A program made the translations under genes and the position numbers. Below the pieces are notes generated by a model, which was given only the letters and a program-made list of their open reading frames with translations, was not told the origin of the DNA and did no database searches. DNA of 64,000 nucleotides from Martelella sp. HB161492 (GTDB lineage: Bacteria; Pseudomonadota; Alphaproteobacteria; Rhizobiales; Rhizobiaceae): positions 124,001 to 188,000 of the forward strand of contig NZ_JAATVV010000012.1 in assembly GCF_013184775.1 (NCBI RefSeq), read 5' to 3'. This document shows, in pieces, positions 34,101 through 43,269 of this stretch. Numbering within the stretch: the stretch's first letter is position 1; each line of letters begins with the position of its first letter.

Positions 34101-34235
34101 CTTCCCGCTCCTCTTCTGGCCATCGTCGAGACGGCCGCATTCGGGTCTTCCCATATAAAGAATGCAGGCGACGCGAACCGCCGCCTGCAATTGATAAAGC
34201 GTCTATATAACGCGCGTTTTCACGGTGCCAACCGG

Positions 34236-35021
34236 TTACGGCTGCTTGCCGATATAGGCGAGAATGCCGCCATCAACATAAAGCACGTGGCCGTTGACGA
34301 AATCCGAAGCCTGCGAGGCGAGGAACACGGCCGGACCCTTCAGGTCGCCGGTCGTGCCCCAGCGGTTTGCCGGGGTCTTGGCCAGGATGAAGGAATTGAA
34401 CGGATGGCCGGGCTCGCGCAGCGGTGCGGTCTGGGGCGTTTCGATATAGCCCGGGCCGATGCCGTTGCACTGGATGTTGTAGGAGCCATATTCCGAGGCG
34501 ATGTTGCGGGTCAGCATCTTCAGGCCGCCCTTGGCAGCGGCATAGGCCGAAACCGTTTCGCGGCCGAGCTCGCTCATCATCGAGCAGATATTGATGATCT
34601 TGCCGCTGCGGCGTTCCATCATCGACGGCAGGACCGCCTTGGCGACGATGAAGGGGGCCGTCAGGTCGATGTCGATAACCTTGCGGAAATCCTTGGCTTC
34701 CATCTCGTGCATCGGCGTGCGGGCAATGATGCCGGCATTGTTGACAAGAATGTCGACCGGGCCGACATCTTCGGCAATCTGGGCCACCATCTTCTGCACA
34801 GCAGGCTCATCGGTAACGTCACAGATATAGCCCTTGGCTTCGATTCCGGCTTCCTTGTAGGCTTCAAGGCCCTTCTTGAGGAAGTCTTCGTTGATGTCGT
34901 TGAAGACGATGGTCGCACCGGCTTCGCCAAGCGCCGAAGCGATGGAGAAACCAATGCCGTAGGACGCGCCGGTAACCAGTGCAACCTTGCCCTTGAGGGA
35001 GAAATTGTCTGCAAAACTCAT
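34236..35021 (-). CDS. kduD: SDR dehydrogenase, KduD / gluconate 5-dehydrogenase type
   Basis: A 261-residue short-chain dehydrogenase. Cofactor motif TGASYGIG, NNAG (VNNAGIIA), catalytic Ser, Tyr and Lys in ICSMMSE and YAAAKGG are present. Its sequence resembles gluconate 5-dehydrogenases; next to KduI the likely reaction is reduction of 2,5-diketo-3-deoxygluconate to 2-keto-3-deoxygluconate in pectin or uronate breakdown. It lies 59 bp downstream of kduI. The symbol rests on context. Confidence 0.88.
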   Translation of the reverse strand: MSFADNFSLKGKVALVTGASYGIGFSIASALGEAGATIVFNDINEDFLKKGLEAYKEAGIEAKGYICDVTDEPAVQKMVAQIAEDVGPVDILVNNAGIIARTPMHEMEAKDFRKVIDIDLTAPFIVAKAVLPSMMERRSGKIINICSMMSELGRETVSAYAAAKGGLKMLTRNIASEYGSYNIQCNGIGPGYIETPQTAPLREPGHPFNSFILAKTPANRWGTTGDLKGPAVFLASQASDFVNGHVLYVDGGILAYIGKQP

Positions 35022-35080
35022 GGATCGGGTCTTTCCGTTCTTGAGAGATCTTCAGTGGGATGGACGATTAACGTCAGCGA

Positions 35081-35923
35081 TCAGCGCAGCTGGTTGATCG
35101 GGATGACATCCATGTCGTTGAAGGTCTGGTTTTCGCCACCCATCGCCCAGATGAAGGTGTAGTTGGTCGTGCCGCAGCCGGCATGGATGCTCCAGGACGG
35201 GCTGATCACGGCCTGTTCGTTCTGCACCAGAATATGGCGGGTTTCCTTGCCCTCGCCCATCATGTGGAAGACGGACTGATCTTCCGGCAGATTGAAATAG
35301 GTGTAGATTTCCATGCGGCGCTCATGGGTATGGGCCGGCATGGTGTTCCAGACATTGCCCGGCTCCAGCTGGGTCAGGCCCATGGAAAGCTGGCAGGTTT
35401 CCAGAACGTCGGGATGGATGAACTGGTTGATGACGCGCTTGTTCGACGTGGCGGTATCGCCCATCGGAACCTTCTTCGCGTCTGCCATCTTCAGGAAGGT
35501 GGTCTTGCAGGCCTTATGCGCCGGAGCAGAAACCATATAGAACTTGGCAGGCTTGGCCGGATCAGCGCTCTTGAACACGACATTCTTGGTGCCGCGGCTG
35601 ATATAAAGGCAATCCTGGAAATCAAGGGTGTAGGTCTCGTCATCGGCTTCGATGGAGCCAGCGCCACCGAGGTTGAAAATGCCGATCTCGCGGCGTTCCA
35701 GAATGTAGCTGGTGCCGAACGTACCCATGCAGTCGATACCCTTGTCGAGCGACACAGCTTCGCTGACCGGCATGCAACCGAACGTCACCATGCGATCGAT
35801 GTGCGTGTAGACGGCGACGACTGTATCGGCAACGTAAAGGTTCTCGATCAGGAATTCATCGCGCACTTCCTCGGTCGTGTAACGCTTGAAATCCTTCTGA
35901 TTGACGGAATAACGGATATCCAT
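35081..35923 (-). CDS. kduI: 5-dehydro-4-deoxy-D-glucuronate isomerase KduI
   Basis: A 280-residue cupin-type isomerase converting 5-keto-4-deoxyuronate to 2,5-diketo-3-deoxygluconate. The N-terminus MDIRYSVNQKDFKRYTTEE, the FNLGGAGSI turn and the metal-site segment MPAHTHERRMEIYTYF with HAGCGTTNYTFIWAMGGEN are diagnostic. The start at 35923 follows GGAGAG and removes 26 upstream codons. It heads a three-gene operon (kduI, kduD, hydratase). Such operons are normally induced by pectin- or uronate-derived ketoacids. Confidence 0.95.
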   Translation of the reverse strand: MDIRYSVNQKDFKRYTTEEVRDEFLIENLYVADTVVAVYTHIDRMVTFGCMPVSEAVSLDKGIDCMGTFGTSYILERREIGIFNLGGAGSIEADDETYTLDFQDCLYISRGTKNVVFKSADPAKPAKFYMVSAPAHKACKTTFLKMADAKKVPMGDTATSNKRVINQFIHPDVLETCQLSMGLTQLEPGNVWNTMPAHTHERRMEIYTYFNLPEDQSVFHMMGEGKETRHILVQNEQAVISPSWSIHAGCGTTNYTFIWAMGGENQTFNDMDVIPINQLR

Positions 35924-36102
35924 TTCGAACTCTCCACAATGTCTCGGGGGACCGCTTCTCCTCCGCCGGCTGACAATGACGCTCTCGTGAACAGATCGCA
36001 CATTGCGGGTCCCATGGGTGATAGCCGACAGTTTCGCGTGTTAGGGCATAATGCTTTCGTTGAACAAATGACAGAGCAAAACCATCATTAATATGACTGA
36101 TC

Positions 36103-36117
36103 TGCAACTAGTATGCA
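36103..36117. promoter_or_regulatory. Possible GntR/UxuR-like operator upstream of kduI
   Basis: TGCAACTAGTATGCA is a nearly palindromic element 180 bp upstream of kduI in an AT-rich stretch. Similar near-palindromes are bound by GntR-type hexuronate regulators in related bacteria. Weak on its own. Confidence 0.3.
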
Positions 36118-36177
36118 TTTTTCTGACATTGACATCGCATTCGTCAAGGCCTGCAGACCGCGGAAGCGTCCGAAACA

Positions 36178-36211
36178 CAAAAAACCCCCTCGCGCGCCTG
36201 CGCGAAGGGGT
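36178..36211 (-). terminator. Terminator of the RND efflux operon
   Basis: ACCCC and TCGCGC pair with GCGCGA and GGGGT to give a stem with a 4-base loop. In the minus direction it is followed by a run of six T. It lies 28 bp after the pump gene stop. Confidence 0.75.
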
Positions 36212-36238
36212 ATGGTCAAACGGGGCTGACCGGTAACC

Positions 36239-39200
36239 TCAGGCTTGAGGCGAAGGCCCGGAAGCGGCATCCCCCGCACCGTCATCCTGTGGCTTTTCTG
36301 CCTGACCGGCCTTTCGGCGGAACACCTTCGAGACCAGCACGAACAGCAGCGGCACAAAGAAGATGCCGAGCACCGTTGCCGCCAGCATGCCGCCGGTGAC
36401 GCCGATACCGATCGAATTGCGCGCGCCTGAGCCGGCCCCCGTGGCGATTGCCAGCGGCAGCACACCGAGGATGAAGGCGAAGGAGGTCATCAGGATCGGC
36501 CGCAGACGGGTCTTGGCAGCGTTCAGCGTCGCCTCGATCAGCCCTTCGCCATGCTCCTGCCGCAGGATCGCGAACTCGACAATCAGGATGGCATTCTTGG
36601 TCGCCAGACCGATGGTCGTCAGCAGACCGACCTTGAAGTAGACGTCGTTGGTCTGGCCGAAGAGGAGTGCCGCGCCAAGGGCACCCAGCACACCGATCGG
36701 CACCGACAGCATGACGGCAAAGGGGATCGACCAGCTTTCGTAAAGCGCGACCAGGCAGAGGAAGACCACCAGAACCGAGATGGCATAGAGCGCGCCAGCC
36801 TGATTGCCTGACAGTTCTTCCTGATAGGACAGCCCGGCCCAGGCATAGGAATAGCCCGGCGGCAGTTCGCCGACGATACGGGCGACCTCGGCCATCGCTT
36901 CACCGGAGGAAACGCCGTCGGCCGTGCCACCCTGAATTTCCACGGCAGACGAACCGTTGAACCGTTGCAGGTTCGGCGAACCATAGGTCCAGCGCATCGA
37001 TGAGAAGGACGAGAACGGCACCATGTCGCCATCGTCATTGCGCACCCGCCACTTGTCCAGATCTTCCGGCTGCATGCGGAAATCGGGCGCAGACTGCATG
37101 TAGACCGATTTGATGCGGCCATTGTCGTTGAAGTCGTCAATATACTGACCACCCCAGGCTGCCGACAGCGTGTCGTTGATATCCGACAAGCTGACGCCGA
37201 GCGCACTCGCCTTGTCGCGATCGATCTCGACCTTCAGCTGCGGCGTATCCTCCTGGCCATTCGGCCGGGTGCCGGACAGAAGCGGGCTCTCCCCCGCCAG
37301 CTGCAGAAACTGGTTGCGCACCTGCATCAGCTTGTCGTGACCGGCACCATTGACGTCCTGAAGGTAGAAGTCAAAGCCGCTCGAATTGCCGAGTCCCGGC
37401 ACGGCCGGCGGTGCCATGGCAAAGACCTTGGCGTCCTTGATCTTGGCAAAGGCCCCCATGGCCCGCCCGGCAACCGCCTGGGCCGAGAGGGACGGATCGG
37501 TGCGCTGATCGAAATCCTTCAGCCGGACGAAGACCATGCCGACATTCTGGCCGGTTCCGCCAAAACCGAAACCGATAATGGTCATCGTGCCCTCAACCGC
37601 ATCCTTTTCATCGTTCATGAAATGATCGGTGACCTGTTTCAGCACACGTTCGGTCCGATCCTTGGTTGCCCCGACCGGCAGCGTGGCGCTGACCATCAGG
37701 ATACCCTGGTCCTCCTCCGGCAGGAACGAGCTCGGCAGCTTGTTGAACATGAAGCCCATGAGGCCGACCAGAACGAGAAACAGCACGAAGAAGCGGAAGG
37801 AGCGCTTGAGAATGCCGGCATTGGCCCGGAAATAGCCGTTGGCACTGGCATCGTAGAGCCGGTTGAACCAGCCGAACGGCCCGCGGGTTGCCGCGTGATG
37901 TTTCGGCGGCTTCAGGATTGTGGCGCAGAGCGCCGGTGTCAGGATCAGCGCCACCAGAACCGACAGCAGCATGGCCGAGACGATGGTGACGGAGAACTGC
38001 CGGTAGATGACGCCGACCGAACCACCGAAGAAGGCCATCGGAATGAAAACGGCCGTCAGCACCAGCGCAATGCCGATCAGCGCGCCGGTGATCTCGCCCA
38101 TCGACTTGATCGTTGCCTGACGGGGGGCAAGCCCCTCCTCCCGCATCACGCGTTCGACATTCTCGACCACAACGATGGCATCATCGACCAGAAGACCGAT
38201 CGCCAGCACCATGGCAAACATGGTCAGCGTATTGATGGAATAGCCGAAAATCGACAGAACCCCGAACGTGCCAAGCAGAACGACCGGCACGGCCAGCGTC
38301 GGGATCAGTGTGGCACGGAAACTCTGCAGGAAGACCAGCATGACGATGAAGACGAGGACAACGGCCTCGATCAGCGTCTTGACCACCTCATGGATCGAAA
38401 GCTCGACGAAAGGTGTCGTATCATAGGGATAGACGACTTCGACACCGGCCGGCAGCGTCGAAGAAAGCCGCGCAACCGCCGCCTTCACCGCATTCGAGGT
38501 GCTGATGGCATTGGCGCCATTGGCAAGGTTGATGGCAAGGCCGGCGGTCGGAAGACCATTATAGCCGCTGGTGAAGTTGTAGTTCTCGGCACCGATTTCC
38601 ACGGTTGCGACATCGTTCAGACGAACGACGGAACCGTCGGTCGTGCTTTTCAGCACGATGTTGCGGAACTGATCGGCGGTCTGCAGCTGACTGGCTGCCG
38701 TGACGGTGACATTCAGCTGCTGGCCGGCGACAGAAGGCTGGGCGCCGAGCTGGCCGGCGGAAACCTGCGTATTCTGCGCCGAAACGGCTGACGACACATC
38801 GCTTGGCATCAGCTGGTATTTCGCCAGCTTTTCAGGATCGAGCCAGATGCGCATGGCATGGCTGGAGCCAAACAGCTGGGTGCCGCCGACACCATCGATA
38901 CGCTTGAATGTGTCATTCAACGTACTGTCGACATAGTCCGACAGATCTTCCGCCGACATGCGGCCATCGGTCGACACGAAGCCGACAATCATCAGGAAGC
39001 TGGAGGACGACTTGTTGACCGAAATGCCCGAATTGACCACCGCGTCGGGCAATTGCGAGGTGACAAGCTGCAGCTTGTTCTGCACCTCCATCTGCGCCAC
39101 GTCGGGATCGGCTTCATTGTTGAAGGTCAGCGTGATCGAGGACGAACCGGAGGAGGTCGAGCTCGAGGTCATGTAATCAAGATTGTCGAGCCCGGTCATG

Positions 39201-39403
39201 GCCTGCTCGATGATCTTGGTGACAGAATTCTCAACCGTTGTGGCGTCAGCGCCGGAATAGCTGGCATTGATACGCACCGTCGTCGGCGCGATATCGGGAT
39301 ATTGTGAGACAGACAGCGTATTGAGCGCCAAAAGACCGCCCAGCATGATCATGATGGCGATCACCCAGGCGAAGTTCGGTCTTCTGATAAAGAAATTCGA
39401 CAT
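36239..39403 (-). CDS. RND-family multidrug efflux pump (HAE1, AcrB-like)
   Basis: A 1054-residue inner-membrane proton-driven pump. It starts [17 protein letters not shown], the usual HAE1 N-terminus, and has the two large periplasmic loops, about 12 membrane helices, and motifs such as [23 protein letters not shown] (proton-relay aspartates), [10 protein letters not shown] and the C-terminal [14 protein letters not shown]. The start at 39403 follows GAGG; the upstream in-frame TTG at 39415 does not fit. It follows the adaptor gene by 8 bp. No outer-membrane channel gene is present in the operon. Confidence 0.95.
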   Translation of the reverse strand: MSNFFIRRPNFAWVIAIMIMLGGLLALNTLSVSQYPDIAPTTVRINASYSGADATTVENSVTKIIEQAMTGLDNLDYMTSSSTSSGSSSITLTFNNEADPDVAQMEVQNKLQLVTSQLPDAVVNSGISVNKSSSSFLMIVGFVSTDGRMSAEDLSDYVDSTLNDTFKRIDGVGGTQLFGSSHAMRIWLDPEKLAKYQLMPSDVSSAVSAQNTQVSAGQLGAQPSVAGQQLNVTVTAASQLQTADQFRNIVLKSTTDGSVVRLNDVATVEIGAENYNFTSGYNGLPTAGLAINLANGANAISTSNAVKAAVARLSSTLPAGVEVVYPYDTTPFVELSIHEVVKTLIEAVVLVFIVMLVFLQSFRATLIPTLAVPVVLLGTFGVLSIFGYSINTLTMFAMVLAIGLLVDDAIVVVENVERVMREEGLAPRQATIKSMGEITGALIGIALVLTAVFIPMAFFGGSVGVIYRQFSVTIVSAMLLSVLVALILTPALCATILKPPKHHAATRGPFGWFNRLYDASANGYFRANAGILKRSFRFFVLFLVLVGLMGFMFNKLPSSFLPEEDQGILMVSATLPVGATKDRTERVLKQVTDHFMNDEKDAVEGTMTIIGFGFGGTGQNVGMVFVRLKDFDQRTDPSLSAQAVAGRAMGAFAKIKDAKVFAMAPPAVPGLGNSSGFDFYLQDVNGAGHDKLMQVRNQFLQLAGESPLLSGTRPNGQEDTPQLKVEIDRDKASALGVSLSDINDTLSAAWGGQYIDDFNDNGRIKSVYMQSAPDFRMQPEDLDKWRVRNDDGDMVPFSSFSSMRWTYGSPNLQRFNGSSAVEIQGGTADGVSSGEAMAEVARIVGELPPGYSYAWAGLSYQEELSGNQAGALYAISVLVVFLCLVALYESWSIPFAVMLSVPIGVLGALGAALLFGQTNDVYFKVGLLTTIGLATKNAILIVEFAILRQEHGEGLIEATLNAAKTRLRPILMTSFAFILGVLPLAIATGAGSGARNSIGIGVTGGMLAATVLGIFFVPLLFVLVSKVFRRKAGQAEKPQDDGAGDAASGPSPQA

Positions 39404-39411
39404 CGGGGACC

Positions 39412-40668
39412 TCAATTCGCCTTGGTTGCGGTTGCCGAGGCTTTGGCGGCAACATCGCTTGACGACTGGGCCGTCCCGTTCAGGCTCTGATCCCGGCTTT
39501 CCACCTCACCGGTGGTCTCATCGATCGTGACCTCGACGGTGTCGACGTCCTGGCCTTCCCGCACATATTGCGAGCCTTCGACGATGACGCGGTCACCATC
39601 TTCAACGCCGCTGCCATTGACCAGCCAGTTATTGCCGACGCTGCGGCCGACATCGAGCACACGCTGCTCGACCTTGCCATCGCCATTGACGAAATAGGCC
39701 GTCGCCTGGCCATCGGTATTGCGGGATACGGCGCGCTGCGGCACCAGGAAGGAATTATCGGCAACACCTTCTTCGACCAAGGCATGGACATACATGCCGG
39801 GCAGCAGAAGCCGGTCAGGATTATCAAAGACAGCCCTGAGCGTGTAGGTGCCGGTGGTCTCGCTGACCGTCGATTCGGAGAATTCCAGCTTGCCATCGAC
39901 GGGATAGACCATGCCGTTTTCCAGCATCAGCTTGACCTTGACGCCGTCTCCGGAGATGCGAACCCGGCCCTCGGCAATCGCCTGCCTGAGGTTGAGAAGA
40001 TTGGTGCTCGACTGGGTCACGTCCACATTGATCGGATCGATCTTGTGAATGGTGGTCAGCGCATCGCTCTGGCTTGCCGTCACCAGTGCACCGACCGTGA
40101 GCGATGACTTGTCGATGCGCCCCGAGATCGGCGCCGTGATGGTGGTATGGTCGAGATCGATCTTCGCGGTTTCGACAGAGGCCTTGGCCGCAGCAACCGC
40201 GGCATTCGCCTCATCCAGCGCCGCCTTGGCGTCATCGACATCCTGTTCGCTGATCGCCTCATTCTTGGAGAGCTTGGCGTAGCGGTCGGCCTTGGCCTGC
40301 GCGCTTGGCACAGCCGCTTCGGCCTGCTGCAACTGGGCCTTGGCGATATCGAGAGCGGCTTTGTAACCGGCCGAGTCGATCTTGTAGAGTGCCGCCCCCT
40401 TCTCAACCTCGCTGCCTTCCTCAAACAGGCGATCGGTGATGATGCCGGTGACCTGCGGACGGACTTCAGCCTCCAGCGAGGCACTGGTCCGGCCCGGAAG
40501 CTCTGCCGTGATCGTCACCGATTGCGGGTGCAGTGTCACGACGCTGACCTGGGTCTTGCTGGGCGCAGCTCCGGCTCCCACCTTGGACGAGGACTGGTCA
40601 CTGCAGCCGACAAGTGCAGCACATAGTCCCAGCACTGCGAGGAGTGTGGTCGATCGGGTCAGTCGCAT
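39412..40668 (-). CDS. RND efflux membrane fusion protein (AcrA-like lipoprotein)
   Basis: A 418-residue periplasmic adaptor. The lipobox LVGC puts the acylated Cys at residue 22. The mature protein has the barrel/lipoyl/coiled-coil layout: [21 protein letters not shown], a long alanine-rich coiled coil ([20 protein letters not shown] to [13 protein letters not shown]), and [11 protein letters not shown]-terminal part is rich in charged and Ser/Thr residues. GGAG lies before the ATG. It heads the pump operon and is divergent from a two-component system. Confidence 0.94.
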   Translation of the reverse strand: MRLTRSTTLLAVLGLCAALVGCSDQSSSKVGAGAAPSKTQVSVVTLHPQSVTITAELPGRTSASLEAEVRPQVTGIITDRLFEEGSEVEKGAALYKIDSAGYKAALDIAKAQLQQAEAAVPSAQAKADRYAKLSKNEAISEQDVDDAKAALDEANAAVAAAKASVETAKIDLDHTTITAPISGRIDKSSLTVGALVTASQSDALTTIHKIDPINVDVTQSSTNLLNLRQAIAEGRVRISGDGVKVKLMLENGMVYPVDGKLEFSESTVSETTGTYTLRAVFDNPDRLLLPGMYVHALVEEGVADNSFLVPQRAVSRNTDGQATAYFVNGDGKVEQRVLDVGRSVGNNWLVNGSGVEDGDRVIVEGSQYVREGQDVDTVEVTIDETTGEVESRDQSLNGTAQSSSDVAAKASATATKAN

Positions 40669-40788
40669 CTAGTAGTCTCCATGGATCATCCACCCTTGCC
40701 GGGCAGCAGGGACGGCAACGACGAGAACAGGTGCGCTGACATTCAGGAAAGTCGCGGCGGGGCGCTTCGTCGAATAAGAAAACAAGGT

Positions 40789-40843
40789 GGAGCGTTGCTG
40801 CGACATCTGCCGAGGGGGGTCGAGAAATCCGCAACAACGCTCC
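40789..40843. promoter_or_regulatory. Near-perfect 14-bp inverted repeat upstream of the efflux operon
   Basis: GGAGCGTTGCTGCG (40789-40802) matches the reverse complement of CGCAACAACGCTCC (40830-40843) at 13 of 14 bases, with a 27-base spacer. It lies about 120 bp from the adaptor start. It could be an RNA stem in the leader or a spaced operator. Confidence 0.55.
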
Positions 40844-41014
40844 GCACCGGGACCTGTTCCGGCCGGTCCCGATTGGTTTTCGATGCTAGAGGGGCTACGT
40901 TACTGCGATTGGTCCATCGCTCTCGTTTTGTTTCCGGGAGCGGCCATTTTTGTAACTGAACTTTGCCAGATGCCGGCCGGCAATGTTTCGTCGCAAGAAT
41001 TCACTGGTTCGGCG

Positions 41015-41039
41015 ACGCGAAATGCTTCCTATTTCGCGT
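41015..41039. promoter_or_regulatory. Perfect 9-bp palindrome just upstream of the response regulator
   Basis: ACGCGAAAT and ATTTCGCGT pair perfectly around a 7-base spacer, 21 bp before the ATG at 41061. This is a good place for autoregulation of the two-component operon. Confidence 0.6.
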
Positions 41040-41060
41040 GCAATGAGGCAAGCGAAGAAC

Positions 41061-41786
41061 ATGCATAGGGAAGAGCACATACTGATTGTCGATGACGACA
41101 TGGAAATTCGCCGATTGCTGGCCCGTTATATCGGCGGCCAGGGCTTCCGCGTGAGCCTTGCCGGCGATCGGCGCGGCTATGAAGAACAGATCGAGATCAG
41201 CAACCCCGATCTGATCGTTCTGGACGTGATGTTACCGGATGGTTCCGGTCTTGATATCTGCCGCAGCCTCTACAGCCGCGTCCCGCATATTCCGGTGATC
41301 CTTCTGACCGCCCTCAAGGAGGATGTCGACCGCATCATCGGCCTTGAGCTTGGTGCCGACGATTATATGGGCAAGCCTTTCAATCCACGCGAACTGGTGG
41401 CCCGCATCCGCGCTGTACTGCGCCGCAGCCAGCAGAATACGGCACCGTCGGAGGAAGCAAGGCTCTATAGTTTCGGCGAATATACCGTCGACCCGGAACT
41501 GCGCCGCGTCACCCGCGGCGACGGTGCAGATATCGAGCTCACCGGCGGTGAATTCGAGCTGCTTTCGGTGTTTCTCGACCGTCCGGGACGGCTTCTGTCG
41601 CGCGATCAGCTGCTGGATCTGACCCAGGGGCGCGAACGCGACCCGCTGGACCGCTCCATTGATGTGCTGATGAGCAAGCTCAGACGCAAGCTGGGCGAAA
41701 GCGATGCCGGTCCAATCTTCAAAACCGTGCGCAATGGCGGCTATCAGCTGACGCTTCCGGTCAGGACCCAGGCAATCAACCGATGA
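41061..41786 (+). CDS. OmpR-family response regulator
   Basis: A 241-residue DNA-binding response regulator. The receiver has the acidic pair Asp11-Asp12, phosphoacceptor Asp55 (LIVLDVMLPDG) and Lys in YMGKPFNPRELVARI. The C-terminal winged helix is OmpR type (LTGGEFELLSVFLDRPGRLLSRDQLLDL, RSIDVLMSKLRRKLGE). I start at ATG 41061, giving the usual N-terminus; the frame is open further up. Its stop overlaps the kinase start by ATGA. It may regulate the divergent efflux pump (inference). Confidence 0.93.
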   Translation: MHREEHILIVDDDMEIRRLLARYIGGQGFRVSLAGDRRGYEEQIEISNPDLIVLDVMLPDGSGLDICRSLYSRVPHIPVILLTALKEDVDRIIGLELGADDYMGKPFNPRELVARIRAVLRRSQQNTAPSEEARLYSFGEYTVDPELRRVTRGDGADIELTGGEFELLSVFLDRPGRLLSRDQLLDLTQGRERDPLDRSIDVLMSKLRRKLGESDAGPIFKTVRNGGYQLTLPVRTQAINR

Positions 41787-43045
41787 ACTGGCTGCGCAAT
41801 CGCATCATCATTCTTCTGGTCCTGTCGATCGTATCCGTCGTCGGCTTCGCCACCTTTGCCGCCATCAAGGCCCTTGAGCATCCCTTTCCCGCCGCCGTCT
41901 TCGGTCCCATCGCCAATCAGATCCATATCGATTCGACGCTCGCCCTGTCACAGCCAGAACTGGCCGCCAAGCTCGGCATCAAGCTGGAGGCACAGCCGCC
42001 TGACGGCGCCATGGACGAACATTATTCCGAAATGCTGACCAAGGCGATGCGCCACAAGGGACTTTCCAATCAGGTCACCATTTCCGAAAATCGGCATAAT
42101 TCCAGCCTCGAGGCCGCTGTGCAGCTGCAGGACAACCAGTGGCTGGTGCTGCCCATTCCCGACACCAGACCGCCCCGCGATGCGTTGATCGTGCTGGCCA
42201 TCTGGGTGGCGCTGATCGTCATGGGCAGCGCGGCGATTTCCGTCTTCGCCGCCTCGATGATCCTCAGGCCGCTGCGCCTGATCCAGGCCGCGATCGAGCG
42301 CATCGGCCCTGAGGGGGTGCTGCCGCACGTGCCGGAGATCGGCCCGACGGAAACCCGGATGACGGCCACGGCACTTAACCGCCTGTCGGCGCATCTGAAG
42401 GCGGCAACGGAAAGCCGCATGCGCGTCGTCGCCGCTGCCGGCCATGATCTGCGCACACCGATGACACGCATGCGTCTGCGCGCAGAATTTATCGAGGATG
42501 AAGAGGAGCGGGCCAAATGGCTTTCCGACCTCGAAGAGCTCGATTCCATTGCCGACAGCGCCATCCGGCTTGTGCGCGAAGAGGTCAGCACCGACATCCT
42601 GACGGATATCGATCTCGGGGCTCTCATTGACGAAGTGGTCGACGGGTTGAAGCCGCTTGGCATGGACGTAAGGGCCAAAACGCTGAAATCAATACTGATC
42701 TCCGGCGCACCGCTGGCAATCAAGCGCGCATTGTCCAATCTCATCGTCAACGCCGCCACCCATGGCGGCGGGGCAATCATCACGCTTCAGCGCCAGCAGT
42801 CAACGGCCCGGCTGGTGATCGACGATAATGGTCCGGGGATTCCCGACGAGTTGCTCTCCCATGTCTTCGAACCCTTCTTCCGGGTCGATCTCGCCCGCCG
42901 CAAGACCCTGCCCGGCGCAGGCCTTGGCCTTGCCATCGCCAAGGAAATCATCGAGCGCTTCGGCGGTACGATTACGATCGAGAATCGCCAGAGTGGCGGC
43001 CTGCGCCAGACCGTGAGCTTTCCGCTCTGCGCCGATAAAGATTAA
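41783..43045 (+). CDS. Membrane sensor histidine kinase
   Basis: A 420-residue kinase, partner of the OmpR-type regulator. Membrane helices near residues 8-30 and 138-160 flank a periplasmic sensor of about 105 residues; then HAMP, the H-box with His221 (GHDLRTPMTRMR), the N-box LSNLIVNAATHGG, G1 IDDNGPGIP, and G2 GAGLGLAIAKEI. All catalytic motifs look intact. The signal is unknown. Confidence 0.93.
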   Translation: MNWLRNRIIILLVLSIVSVVGFATFAAIKALEHPFPAAVFGPIANQIHIDSTLALSQPELAAKLGIKLEAQPPDGAMDEHYSEMLTKAMRHKGLSNQVTISENRHNSSLEAAVQLQDNQWLVLPIPDTRPPRDALIVLAIWVALIVMGSAAISVFAASMILRPLRLIQAAIERIGPEGVLPHVPEIGPTETRMTATALNRLSAHLKAATESRMRVVAAAGHDLRTPMTRMRLRAEFIEDEEERAKWLSDLEELDSIADSAIRLVREEVSTDILTDIDLGALIDEVVDGLKPLGMDVRAKTLKSILISGAPLAIKRALSNLIVNAATHGGGAIITLQRQQSTARLVIDDNGPGIPDELLSHVFEPFFRVDLARRKTLPGAGLGLAIAKEIIERFGGTITIENRQSGGLRQTVSFPLCADKD

Positions 43046-43269
43046 CCCGGGCGCGAAACAGTCCTGCCAGACGGCATCCAAGTAGATCACACACGGAAAC
43101 CGCCATTCCACGGGAATCGTGCAATGCACACATTTTTCCCAGGAAAAGTCCAGATATTAAGTAACTACCTAAATGAATATACATACAAAATACGTCAATT
43201 AAATTCAAAAAAACGCAAAATCCGATATTCAGTTTGCAACCTTACATGAAAACATAATATTATACTTTC
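43046..43269. other. AT-rich intergenic region upstream of the Cache kinase
   Basis: The stretch 43140-43269 is much more AT-rich than its surroundings and probably holds the promoter of the kinase operon. I see no clear inverted repeat or small gene. Confidence 0.5.

Larger units (their letters stand above)
40669..41060. other. Divergent promoter region of the efflux operon and two-component system
   Basis: The 392 bases between the divergent starts contain two inverted repeats, described separately, and no supported coding frame. Confidence 0.7.
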
